From contig QEYB01000921.1 in assembly GCA_017562135.1 (NCBI GenBank), positions 992,001 through 1,056,000 of the forward strand: DNA of 64,000 nucleotides, written 5' to 3'. Position 1 is the first letter of the stretch. Each line of letters starts with the position of its first letter. The translations under genes were made by a program, and so were the position numbers. Below the pieces are notes generated by a model, which ran no database searches, was not told the origin of the DNA, and was given only the letters and a program-made list of their open reading frames with translations. Below, piece after piece: positions 47,697 through 58,850 of this stretch. The stretch comes from Dipylidium caninum. Taxonomy: Eukaryota; Platyhelminthes; Cestoda; Cyclophyllidea; Dipylidiidae.

Positions 47697-49569
47697 ATGC
47701 CGTCGTCTCACAATTATGGCAAGTCGCCTACTCCTTAAGCTCCCCCTTCTTCCCCGTCCACCGCCTCCCACTCTGCCCCGCCAGACCGAACCGATCGCCG
47801 ACAGCCGGTCAACGACCTCCAAGACGCCAGCGCCTCAGAGTGGCGAGTCTCCCCGTCAGAGGAACCGCCAAACGAGACCACCTAGGCGGGCAATAACGAC
47901 ATATTCGAGGAGGTTAATATGTCCACAGCGTCCCAGTCCCTGTGGCATAACCGTCTGAGTGCTTTAAATCACGCTCCCTTCGAACTACTTCTCGCCTATG
48001 TCTCATCCTCTTAACATCACTGTCTAAATCCCTGTTCATTTGGGACAAAAGTGGTCGTCAGGACCCCCCGAGTAACCTTCTCTCAGTTGTTTCATTTCAA
48101 TCTTCTCTAAGAAGGACACTTGAACCCTTTTTAAGTCCCGACAAGTGACACTTTCCCCGGAAACCTGGAACGTCAGTCATCGGGGGGGTTGAAATGTAGA
48201 CTCCAGAAGTTCAGATCAATGGGTCATGCGATTGCCATAGAGCGGACAATTCAGGTCTGGTAAATCGTGGGCGAGAGACGAGTCGAGGCGGCGGCCTCAT
48301 GGTGTCTGGGGGGCCTCCTGAAGGGACCCCGACTCGCAAACAATCTTTGACCCCGACGACGACCTCGACGCCGAGGCAGAGTGGAGGGAGCGTCGAAGAC
48401 AAGCTGACAAAATATCTAAAGTGTCTTTTGTCCCTGTGTGTAGATATTTGCCGTACAGTCGCCGAGTGTAAGTCTGCTCGAATTTCCTTCGCCCGTCTGC
48501 TTGTGGAAGATGAACACACACACTAACACAACACTATCTCGACTTATTTACTGTGCTGGTGAAAGACGCACATTTCCTTAGTGGTACACACCATCCCTGT
48601 GCACTTTCCCCCACCATCCTTGTCTAAGTTGTTGACGGCAGAAGTGACCAATAGGACGCGAGGTGCTGCTCATTCACTTAAACACAGGGCTCAGCAGGAC
48701 CCAATAATTCACCTTCCAATTCCATCCATAGACTGCACAAAGCCGAATATGCTGGTGAAGGAAAAGCAGTGCACCAGAAGGATAATCACGGTGGAGGAGG
48801 ATAAGCCGAAACGTCGGTCGAGCAGTTGTGACAAACGGCCGTGTCGGTCGGAGAGGCGGTGTCGGAGCAGGGAGAAGAGCAGATGCCGAAAGCGCCATTC
48901 CCGCCCTAGACGTCATCACACCTGTCATCGCCACTCCCGATGCAGTGAGTCCATCCGCCTACTTCGGCGTTCACCCCAGTTCTTCGCCCCAATACGCCTT
49001 AAGGGGTAGAGCGGCAGGCTGTTAAGTGCTCTTTTCAGGCTCCGGAGGAGCATCAACACGTAAATTACTGTGTTGTAACAGCTGTTGGGTGTGATTTTTG
49101 CTTGTTAATCAAGCGTAATTGGGGCAGATGGTGATGATGAAATTCTCTCACCTCGACTGCCTCGCCTACTCCTCACTTGTCTACTTCCTTGTTCTATAGA
49201 GAGCAAAAAGTCCGAAATACCGAGAAACGTCCGATTTTGTACAACAGTGGCGACAGAAGATTGTAAGTCGCCTTCTAACACCTAATGGCGTCAGTCAGAC
49301 ACTAACCCGCCTATATTTGCCACCGTGAGGAGGCAAAAAACCACCGAGTTGGCCAACATTTTACTAAACCACAGACACTAAACTCCTGTCCTGCTATTTT
49401 CAGGCGACGGCGAGGTCCACACCTACTCCAAGTGCTACTCAATCCCGGTAAGTTAGGCGAGAGACGTCAAACCCTCCAACACGCCTGCCTCGTTGTATGC
49501 TTAGCGCCCAGATCCATTGCGCCTTGAGCAGCGCCTTCTTCCTTTCAGATATGTCACGACCGGTGCTAG
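47697..49569 (+). CDS. Micro-exon gene D: Arg/Cys/His-rich, protamine-like protein
   Basis: Exons: 47697-47718, 48732-48944, 49039-49059, 49200-49262, 49404-49447 and 49549-49569, about 127 aa. The first exon encodes MPSSHNY and leaves in phase 1 through a GC donor (GCAAGT). The second starts DCTKPNMLVKEKQC and becomes very rich in Arg, Cys and His (ERRCRSREKSRCRKRHSR, then HHTCHRHSRC), a composition like mammalian protamine 2. It ends CYSIPICHDRC if the last junction is phase 0 (TAG 49567-49569). The fifth exon is one base short of a multiple of three, so a phase-1 ending running to TGA 49698-49700 (DMSRPVLGPRNRPSQR...) is the alternative. DNA compaction in sperm is one possible role, inferred from composition only. 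Confidence 0.66.
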
Positions 49570-49642
49570 GCCCTCGCAACCGGCCGTCCCAGCGTCTCCC
49601 TTGTCCCCAGCGCAGCTCCATTTGCTCCCCTTTTGGTGCACA

Positions 49643-49648
49643 AATAAA
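49643..49648 (+). promoter_or_regulatory. Polyadenylation signal AATAAA of gene D
   Basis: It lies 74 bases after the phase-0 stop of gene D, which favours that ending; under the phase-1 alternative it would fall inside coding sequence. Confidence 0.45.
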
Positions 49649-49700
49649 CGCAACCGCTACTTACAATTTGTTGTGTTTATGGGAAGGCGAGTGGAAGTGA

Positions 49701-49767
49701 AGGCGCAGCCAACCACCGTCATCCACGGGTTGGCGCTCCTTGTGGCCTATCACCACCCGGGAAGGAG

Positions 49768-49802
<35 letters not shown>

Positions 49803-51546
49803 AAGAGAATCACTGCCGAGTTGTGGCACTTCGGGCCTCTTTCCGGTCGAAAGTGCTAAGAATTGCCCCTAAATACCACATACGGAAGTGTGAGTAGATG
49901 ATCGGCTCGACTATATACGAATCAGCATAGCGCAGGAATAGGGCTCACTTCGGTGGGAAGCGCCTTTTGCCTCCCTTCCCTCCCCACACACCTCCACCGA
50001 GTCACACCGGAAATCTCGAGACATCGGTGCATAATGACACTCGATGTCGAGTTGATGCTGTGCGAGGTGAAGTCGCTGAAAACCTCCTGTTGAAGACCAC
50101 CACGTGACGCAGTGAGGTTGTGCCAACGCCTAGTCAGCCCCCGTTGGAATGGGAGAGGGCACCCGCGGGTTCCCATGGTCTGGCGGGGGGGAGTGCCCCG
50201 ATAAACCTCGAAGGGGGCAACTCATAGAGGCCTCATCGTCTCGTAAAGCGACTACTCCGCGTGGAGTCAGGCGAGGCGGCACAGGAGTAATTTAATTTTT
50301 CCCTGATGAACCAACTGCTGTGCGCAAAGCCTGTCACCGTTTCTTGCCTCTGCCATTCACCTGCACTTCCTACCCACCCAAGTCCTCTAACGAGAATTAG
50401 CCTAGTTGACGCACAATTGTGCCGGTCGAAGGCCGTGGAAATTGGGAAAGTGTGCAGCCCGCAACCTGATCCACGATACTCCTCGGTGGGAGATTAATAA
50501 AGCGGGTGAGAATTCTCGAGTGAGACAGAGACGAGCTGTGAGAACGCATAATTTTGGCTAGGTTCGATTCCTGGCAATGTTCTCAAAGGGGTTGTGGAGC
50601 TCCCCCCTCCCAACGAGTCACCGTCGAGGAGATGTGAACCAGAAGCTCTGGCCTGACAGCCTTTCCTCTCTCCTGCCAGTTGAGGGAAATCACAGGTCCG
50701 AATGTTTTATCCCAAGAACACGCCCCCCCCCCCCCCAACTTCCCAAATTTACTGGGAAATTGTTAAGAGCAGCAAAAAGTGGCACTCAAATGTCCAGTCC
50801 TCTCTCCTGTTGGAATTTTAGGTGTGAAAGGCGACGTGTGTGTGTCCCTGTGTGTGGAGATGACTTTCCCTGGAAAATATAGTTTCTACGTTTAATTCGT
50901 TACTACGTGGGAGGACGAGGGGGACTGGAGAAATGATCAACTACGCTACCAGTTCGGTGGTTACACGCCTGAATGCGGTGACGGCGAGATGCAAACAGCA
51001 TTCTAGTGTGTGTGTGTGTGCTCGAGGGCCTTCGAGGCGTGAATGGTGGCGGTGGCGGTGGCTGCACCCTGCCAATCAACCGTGTGGAGGTGGTACTACC
51101 TGCACAGTAATTGATTGAGTGGTCATCCCAGCCGCGGTTCCACCAATGAGAGAGGGGGATTATCGCACTCGGGGCCTCTTTTATCACCATCCGCGCGTCT
51201 GTGTGCTACACTTCACCTCGAGTTGGCTGCGTTGACTGACAATGCAATGCCGCAAATATGAGTTTGATTGTAAGCTTGTCTGTGAATTTAAAACATCCCA
51301 CCACCCACCACTCCCACCGCCGCCCCGCCCCGCCCCGCCGCGTCTCATTCACCTCACGTCCTGCGACATGAATTTCATATAAGCCCGTCGGCACAGACCA
51401 CTCGATTCAGTGAAGCCTCTACCTCCTCCTCTTCTCACTATGTGTCAGTCCAGCACATGGCACATTTTGGCCTACATTTCGGTTGGAATTCCCACTGACG
51501 TCCCTGACATCTTTGTAATGAACGCTCTTTTTTCTCTCATTTTCAG
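49701..51546. other. Intergenic between genes D and E, with simple repeats
   Basis: Contains an AG dinucleotide repeat (49771-49800), a run of C (about 50723-50736) and a short GT repeat near 51007-51020. The first exon(s) and promoter of gene E are expected here but were not found. Confidence 0.45.
49771..49800. repeat. (AG)n simple repeat
   Basis: Alternating AG for about 30 bases, directly visible. Confidence 0.9.
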
Positions 51547-54500
51547 GCGACTACTACTCGAATGATATCCCCAAACGCCCACTTTTGGTGGCCAATCTGA
51601 GCGGTAACTTAGTCTGGTGAATATCATGCACCCAGTAGGCATGTCTTGACTCCGCAGGTCTCCCTAAAGGCTTTTTCCAAATTACATAGACTCTCTGGTT
51701 TAAGTACACCCTCAGAATAGGTCCCCTTTTTAACCGTTTTGCAGATATAGAAAAAAGATCGACACGTCATAGGAGTTTGTCCTCCTCCTCCTCATCAGAT
51801 AACGAGTGCAATGAGAAGTCAAAGGGGCACAGTGGCAAAAAATCGCGCAAAGGGAAGCACGACTCCAAAGGCCCCCAAAATGGTGAGTCCTCGGACAGTT
51901 GGGCTTAGCCACTTTGACTCTTTCATTGACTGGTTGAGTCGTAGAACGGCTTTTCCTCGGCGTTTCGTCAGCCCACTAACGATTATACGAGCATGAGAGT
52001 GAGAGTTTTCCCCTTTCATCTCTTTTCAGTAGTCAAAGAGATCATCGAAAGTGAGTTGTCGTCCGGTTGCTCTGCCTTCTCCGCGCGATGACCACGTGTC
52101 ATCAACGCCTTACTTGTCACCTCACGTTTTGTACATTTTAGAGAGAATTACGACCGTGAGATGTAAGGCGCAATTAGGTTAACTTGCCCCTCTCATCGTG
52201 CTTAAAAAACACAACACCCTCACCTTTAAACTGCATCCTGGAGACGCAAACTAACGCTCATTTTATCCTACTTTTGTTCCCTAGGCTTGAAACCCTTTAA
52301 GAGTCTGGACAGTAAGTTTCTTTTGGTAGATTAGTTGGGTATTTAACTGAGGGAGAATGGGGCGAGTGGCCTCGTCTTCCCTCGCGGTGTGTAGGCGAGA
52401 GTAGACGAGAGACAAACGAGGAATCCTCTGAGTCGTGTTGCAGGCTCGGACGAGTCCTCCGAAGCCTCCTCGAAGGGCTCGCACAGGTCTCGCTCCTCGT
52501 CGGGCGATTCAAGACGCAGCGACAGCTGCGACAAGAAATGCCACAAATGCAAGCATGACAAGCATCGCGAACGGTCAAGTTCAAAGTCGAGGAAGCACAA
52601 AGGTACCTCAGTGGCCCCCTAAATACTCCATACATTCCAACCCGTAACTCTTAGAAAACGTTACCACAGGCGACCATTTCTTTTAATTTCCCTTTTTTTC
52701 CCCCCAGATGGCAAGAACAAACATTATACATGTTAGTGCTGAGACATCGACATATTCCCACTTCACTACTTTCTGTGTATTTTTTGTCGAGAAGGGTCAT
52801 CACACAGGCCTTTTTGACAATTTATGGAGGGGGCATTTGAATGTCAGGCGGGTGCATAGCCATTAAACCTACTTTCCCCCATTCGCTTTGTTCATACTGC
52901 CGTTCTGTCAACCGCCTGCACAGAGGGGATATTCTAGGCTGAAACGGTAGCCCGCCCTGCGGTTCTGGTTTTGACCTAGTTGAGTTACTTTGGCGTTAGA
53001 CTTGTGTCCTCCCATTGAAGTCAGCCGAAGTGGTAATCCGTTGGAGGTGGAATGTGCTTGTGTGGGCCAGTCAAAGAACGTGGCAACTGGCGTGAATAAG
53101 CTGAGATTCCTTCTGAATTTGGCAGGTGATTCGAAAAAACACAAGTCGCGGTCATCGTCGTCGTCTTGTTGTTCTTCTTCGCGTTGTTCATCATCCTCAT
53201 CGTCTTCTGGTAAGAAGTTTATTACATCCTGAACACATCCACATTCTCGCCTGAATAAAACACTAACCCAGTGGGCTTCACCATCCCCACGCCTGAGTCT
53301 CGGCTCTAACCCTTCGCTCTTCCCTCCTCTTGCCCCTGCGAGGCTGCATCACGATGTGCCACTTTCTCCCATTGTAGAATCTTCGAAGAAGTACAAACGT
53401 ACGTGTAATACAAAACCCCACAAACGTTAGCATAACTCAACGCCCAACTGGTGCCTCCGTTGCTTTCTGCTCACGCTTCCCACGCCGCTTCGCCCTCCCC
53501 GTCCCCTGACGATTGAGTTGGAGCTGTTGGAACCTTCCTAACCCCGCATGAGCATGTGTGCCCTCCTTCCTTGCGCTTACTGCCCTTCACACTAATAAAG
53601 TGTTCCAACGCCCCCTGAAGCTAATGCTTCATGGAGCTTGGGGTGTGGACCCTAGAAAATGCCCGTGTGGCCGCCTGCTCGCCGTTTCGGTGTTGGGTCT
53701 GTATATCACGGGTGAGGACTGTGGCCTTAACACTGTCCTCTCTAATAGTGAAGACTTAAACGTCGTCTTAACTGCCACCTGGTGTCAAAGAGGAGCCGGT
53801 GACGTCAATTAGTGAGGCGTCCTTGGCCTCTCCACCCCCAGGCCGCCTAAAGCCGGCGTCACGGCTCCGACAAGTGGGGGTGGGAGACGCAGGGCCAGGG
53901 GCAGGAGCAGGAAGGGGAGGGGAAAGGAGAGGAGAGGAGAGGAGAGGAGAGGAGGGAAGAAGAGGGGACAGAAATGCTCTCCTCCCTCCCGCCAAGCTCA
54001 GTCAGGTGACTAATGCCGCAACCCCACCCAACTGACAGCACCGTCAGGCAATCAACCTTCATCCCCTTTCTCCCTTTCAGATCGCAACAAGAGTAAGTGG
54101 ATTATGTCTTTAACGAGGCAGTGAGAGAAAGTCATGAGGAGGTTGAAATTTCAGTTGCTGCGTCACTGGAAGGGCGGTTTAATTGCACTGTGAGAAATAA
54201 TGCCTCGAAAATGCAGTACCTCCTGAGTCATGAGTCGTACGTGATTGCACTAATTGGCTTTGACAAGGAGGAGTCACATGCCGAACCCCGCGAGGCGCGC
54301 CTTTCGGCTCGCCTTGGTGCGCAGCGCCGCTCCGAGAGACCGAAAGCTCAGCACCGCGTCGACAAGTAGTCTCCAGTAGTTTTCCACCACAACGCCCTAA
54401 AAAGGCGTGCATCTTTGGCGTAGACATTCCCCTCACAGCCCTCCTCTCTCTCTCTCTTTCTCTCTCGCTCTCTCTCGCCTTGTAGAATCGACGTCGAAGA

Positions 54501-54936
54501 AGAGTGGGAACAAAAAAGATGGGCAGAAAAGTAGGTTTCTGCATTGTACATGTCAGACTGCAAATTACTTCGCCTTCGGTTAAACGTAGTCCCCCACCAG
54601 ACCGGTCAGGGCGTAAATCTGACAGACTAATGCTTGTCTTGTCTCTTGCACAGAGCACGGAGGAAGGAGTGATAGCACATTTCGGGGTAAACTTGTGGTG
54701 TTACCGTCTAAGGGCGATTGAGGCTCCTTAGCTGACAAAATGCTCAGCCTCGAGTTCACCGGATCGGCGAAACTGCAGTTGCGAGCCGCCGCTTAACTCC
54801 GCTTTGCGCCTAACACTGTTACCTCCTCTCGGGCCATTTCCACTCCTACTGCATGGTGCGCTCTATTTTCTTTTTAGTGGGAAATGCATGTGCGGAGATA
54901 ACCATCAAGGTCTCCGCGCCGAAGAATAAGAAGTAG
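51547..54936 (+). CDS. Micro-exon gene E: Ser/Lys/Cys-rich protein (5' incomplete)
   Basis: Thirteen exons, every one phase 1: 51547-51603, 51745-51882, 52030-52050, 52142-52162, 52285-52311, 52444-52602, 52708-52731, 53126-53209, 53378-53398, 54081-54092 (12 nt), 54486-54530, 54654-54686 and 54878-54936 (TAG 54934-54936), about 233 aa seen. This gene has no length anomalies, so it is the cleanest example of the design. Blocks: GDYYSNDIPKRPLLVANLS; KRSTRHRSLSSSSSSDN with KKSRKGKHDSKGPQN; SDESSEASSKGSHRSRSSSG followed by CDKKCHKCKHDKHRER; a Ser/Cys run (SSSSSCCSSSRCSS); KSTSKKSGNKKDGQK; and a less biased tail, VGNACAEITIKVSAPKNKK. The first coding exon is not identified. No domain or membrane segment is visible. 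Confidence 0.72.
53925..53955. repeat. (GGAGA)n pentanucleotide repeat
   Basis: Five-base unit repeated about five times inside a gene E intron, in a purine-rich tract. Confidence 0.85.
54441..54476. repeat. (CT)n pyrimidine repeat before a gene E acceptor
   Basis: An interrupted CT repeat lies directly upstream of the TGTAG acceptor at 54485 and forms the polypyrimidine tract for exon 54486-54530. Confidence 0.8.
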
Positions 54937-55845
54937 GCCTCCTCCGTCCTCCTACGGTTAGTTGACGCAGCAGTTGACTTGCCTGGCCTGTCGCTTTGGT
55001 GCCAAATGTCATTAGGACCGAGGCTGACGACAGCATGTGGCATGCATTTTCGCGGGTGAATGAATTAATTATCCTTGCGTAATTGAAACTCGCTGGCGGA
55101 GGGAGGCGTTTGTGTCTATCAAACGTAATTAATTTGTCTGCCAACGCAGAGACGGTAACTGAGCAACGTCACAGACTCCACCAGTCTACTCGTCTCTGTG
55201 TCACACGGCGATTTAACTCAGAAAAGAAAGAGAATGGGGACGGGAAATGACCCATTTGGGAGGGGGGGGGGAGGGGGAGAGGGAGGGGATGATCGAGGCG
55301 TAAGAGAAGTCTTCGTCTTGCGTTTTAGGCGCATTGGGTCTCTACCGAACGCCGGAGGGCGACCGCCTCCGATCTTCTAACCGTCTCTTCAACACTCCTT
55401 TCTTCGAACACAAAAATAACAAATTTTCAGGGACTAATCGCTCCCACATTCCGCTCTCCTTTATGTGCTTCCTCCCACTTTCACGATGTGTAATAAAGTC
55501 TCGAAGACTCGTGTGCCGCCCACCTCCTCAGGAGTAGGAGTCGGGGGGACCGGTGGGCTGGAAGACTGACGAATGGACCAGAAATAGGTGCTTAGCCTCC
55601 CCACACATGGAGTCAGAGGCTTTGGGGGACCGAAGAGGGCAGACTTTCACCTTACTTTCTCGAGATCGTTTACAACCTGCTAGGGGGGCTAAGTTTCGGA
55701 CACCTCGGAGGGGTGACTTTGTTCCACGGAATTAGGCTTGATTAAAGGTAGGATTGGAGGTTTAAATCTCTCCTCGGTGATTCCTGAAATCCTCTCAGCC
55801 TAAGTACTCCTTTTCAAAAGCATCGGTGACGAAATCCGTGTATGT
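54937..55845. other. Gene E 3' flank
   Basis: G-rich runs at about 55260-55275; no AATAAA close to the gene E stop. No supported coding stretch. Confidence 0.4.
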
Positions 55846-56100
55846 ATGACGCAAACGGGAGTCCCTATTTCCTTCTCTTCCTCCTCCTCCACCTCCTCCT
55901 CCTTCTCATCATCGTCATCACCATCATCAGCCTCTCAGCCATGCTGCCTCGGGAATGGGGAAACGCCGGAAGTGGATTTTTTCCAGAACCGCAGAATTTC
56001 CCACCGGAAGTGTGGGAACACTACCCTTTGGGCGATGTTTCAGGGAACTTTTGAGTCGTTACACAGGCCTAACCTAGTTAATATCCTAGTAACTTCTTAA
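55846..56100 (+). CDS. Candidate Ser-rich small protein
   Basis: An 84-codon frame starts ATGACGCAAACG, runs through a TCC/TCA-rich Ser tract (SFSSSSSTSSS), then PCCLGNGETPEVDFFQNRR and SHRKCGNTTLW, and stops with TAA at 56098-56100. The Ser tract and Cys/Arg content resemble the neighbouring micro-exon genes. The same tract could instead be a polypyrimidine tract followed by an exon in another frame (MLPREWGNAGSG...). Neither reading is proven. Confidence 0.35.
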   Translation: MTQTGVPISFSSSSSTSSSFSSSSSPSSASQPCCLGNGETPEVDFFQNRRISHRKCGNTTLWAMFQGTFESLHRPNLVNILVTS

Positions 56101-57555
56101 ATATGTAATTAAATATGTTTCTCTTCTTTTTAACCGGATGCTCGTTTCCTTCCCATTTAATTTCGTGTTGTCAGGCTGTTTCGGGCCGCTAGTCCGCGAG
56201 AAGGATGCGAAAGAAAGTGTGTCTAGCCTACACAAGGCTCCGACGGCAACGAAAGACTTGAATGATAAGTTTTGCTGGAGTCAACCCTATGAAACCGGTA
56301 GCTACTCAGGCCTCGCCAACATACGTCTGGACAGAGTGTTTAACGATGTGTTGATACGAATTCCGCCCAAGTAATCCGCATATCCTTTTTCAATCTCTGA
56401 CGGCAGGCGACAAAACGCGTAGGAAACCCTTTGATTTTAAAAGTTGACACCGTAATTTCCACTCCGAGTTTGTCAGCCGTGGGGACACTTCAATACTTTC
56501 ACGGTGCGTCCCTTCGTGGATTATAGTAGGGGGCGAAACTATCCTGGCCCTGGTGGCGGTGATGCGATTTGCAATTGTCCGCTGCTATCATTCGGTTCGG
56601 CATAAATTACCTCGTTTTTGCGTTTGGAGCAAATCGTGCTACTCATTTACAAATAAGTAGCATCTATGTCAGCTGCCTCAAGTGTTTTATTGGCAGATAA
56701 CTGGTCGGTATATGCAATTGTTGGACCTCCCGTCTGCTCCGATTACCTCCCTTTATGCTAAAAAAACAGTTCGTGAATTCCTACTAAAGAAAAACTTAAA
56801 TGAGTTTAAGTTTAGTCTACTTAGGAGGGGGGGGGGGGGAGAAAATACTCGACCTCGTCTTCATTTGCCTCCTAATAAATAGCCTGAGGAAAGAGATTTT
56901 TCAGCATCCGATCAGAGCACAGAATGCTTGATTAGACTCTGCACAATCACTTGGATGTCGTCAAGGTGACACATTATGAGCTGAGCATGAATAGAAGCAC
57001 ACAGAGTACCGAAGCAAACCGGGGGTTTGATGGGCGTTGGATACAAGCTCCGGATAATCATTTTGTCGCCTATTATTGGCCCTTTTTGCGACAACCATAG
57101 TCAGATAACACTTATGCTGGGCACTAGGCAACTTCTTTCTTCCAGTGTGAACCGACATGAGCAGGAAGCGGAACGGAGTTATGCTGACAACGTAGTAGAC
57201 CGCAATAGATGCTCAGAATTTGTGGTTAACAGACACACAGCTTTCTTGTACCATCGCTGAGCGTTCTGTCTCTCGTTATGCTCTCACGAAGGCGTTCGAC
57301 CGAACAGCGAGAGGCCACCACAAGAGCGGCTGAGCGTCGGTGGTATCAGCCCGAGGGTCGACGGACCGGCGGCAGCGGTATTACAAGGGCCTGTGGCTTG
57401 CGGAACTCCCACGCCTCGTTAATAGGGCAAATAGCCACTTTTAATGCGATTTCTTTACTCCTCTTGCGAAACACATTGCGATAATTAGAATAGCCATGTT
57501 CTCCCATAATGCCCACCATAATTGGGGCGTGAGACTCCTTCCTCTTCATTTCCAG
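56101..57555. other. Unassigned 1.4 kb
   Basis: AT-richer sequence with a G run near 56826-56838. Possible small exons (for example after the AG at about 56174) could not be linked in frame. Confidence 0.35.
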
Positions 57556-58850
57556 ACCAATTTAACTCGCCACGAGCAGCGAGGGACGTCTCTGGGCACC
57601 AGGTTATTCGCACCCACCGTCCTTAAATGCATTAGGAGTGGTAAAATTTGAAGAGTCGACGACAAGATGGAGATTTTGGTAGGAGCTCCTCACCAGTTTG
57701 GTTAAGGAGCAGTCTTTTGTCCTGGCCTTCGGCACGCATTTCGTCGTGTGATCTACCAGTGAACTCTCCAGCCTCCACAATTAAGTTCCAGTTTATCTGC
57801 CAAACAGGCTGTTTATTTTCAATGGAATAGAGCTTCTCGCCTGTCTACCTAACTCTGTCAATCATTTGTCAAATGTTTCGTTGAAAGACTGTTTTATGGC
57901 GGAAGCAAACGGAGGTCACCAAACATTTTGTGCCGCGACTTTCACAACGTCATTCTCGGCAACTCACCACCTTCACGGGGTAGAAGGGAAATACAATTGT
58001 GTTTGGAATGAGAGCAAAATGAGCATTTTTGTGGCGTCACTCGCGCATTCGGTGGCGCATTGAGAGGAGCGAAAGACGCTACGCGCCACACTCTCACTCC
58101 ATTTCACTCCCACCCTCTTCGTCACGCCGCCTAATCCAATTAGGTGGATTCCAGAAGGGAGGGAGGCAGCAGCCCCCAGCATGCCATTGGATCCGCGCAA
58201 TTTGGCGAGCCTGTGATAATCGCACTGGCGGAGGTCACCTCAACGGTTTATTAGGAAGTCGGGTCGGAAGCTTCGTCTCCATTAGTCAGGTTGAACGCGG
58301 ACCTCGTGAATTGACGATGAAGCAGCAGCGTGAGTCCCCCGGAAAGACCTAAAAAGCTCTTGCCTCGAACTCCCCGATCCCCCAGCCTCAACCACTTTGC
58401 TTGCTGCTTTTCAGACAAGACACGCAGGCCGGAGTCGCGAAAGCCCCCGACCGGATGTGAGTCCTTTGGTAGCAAGGGGATTTCGTTCTTTTATTTCCTT
58501 ATTTTCCCATATAATTGTCTGTTGCATCCCATTTTACTTCGTGAGCACTTTATTCTCCACACAGACACGAGTTACAGCCCTGTGTTAGACAGAAGTTAAA
58601 AAGGCCATTGTGTTTTTCTTGTTAATACCGTAACACAGCGTTCCCCTCCGCCACGCCGTCTCCCGTCCGCCCCCCCCCCGGGGGGGGGCAAAGGAGGCGC
58701 GAGGTGGCGGTGCGGAAGGAGGCGAGGTCGATCCACTTCCCCTTGCACTTGCCCGTCGCTCTCTGTCGGCGTCTGTACCGCTGAAGTTGGTGTAATTTTT
58801 TGACAATTTTCTAGATGATATCGATAAATGGGTTAAACGAAGTGGAAGCC
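57556..58850 (+). CDS. Micro-exon gene F fragments
   Basis: Four exon-like pieces with acceptors and mostly good donors: 57556-57602 (QFNSPRAARDVSGHQ), 58415-58456 (DKTRRPESRKPPTG), 58565-58599 (YTSYSPVLDRS then TAA) and 58815-58850 (DDIDKWVKRSGS). The second and fourth are phase 1 and multiples of three. The third either ends the gene or continues through a weak donor (GTTAAA) two codons earlier. The first is one base short. They may belong to a separate gene F or be the 5' part of gene G; sequence alone does not decide. Composition is basic, like the other genes of the cluster. Confidence 0.4.
58670..58688. repeat. C10G9 perfect palindromic run
   Basis: Ten C directly followed by nine G, a self-complementary run. 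It could be a real hairpin-forming element or an assembly artefact, since such runs are hard to sequence. Confidence 0.7.

Noticed and set aside
49517..49897. Frame ending in an Arg-Glu repeat after gene D
   Set aside because: The repeat is translated (AG)n; the upstream part overlaps the gene D last exon in another frame.
54179..54658. 159-codon minus-strand frame with Arg-Glu repeats
   Set aside because: The Arg-Glu part comes from the CT dinucleotide repeat, and the rest is antisense to gene E exons and introns.
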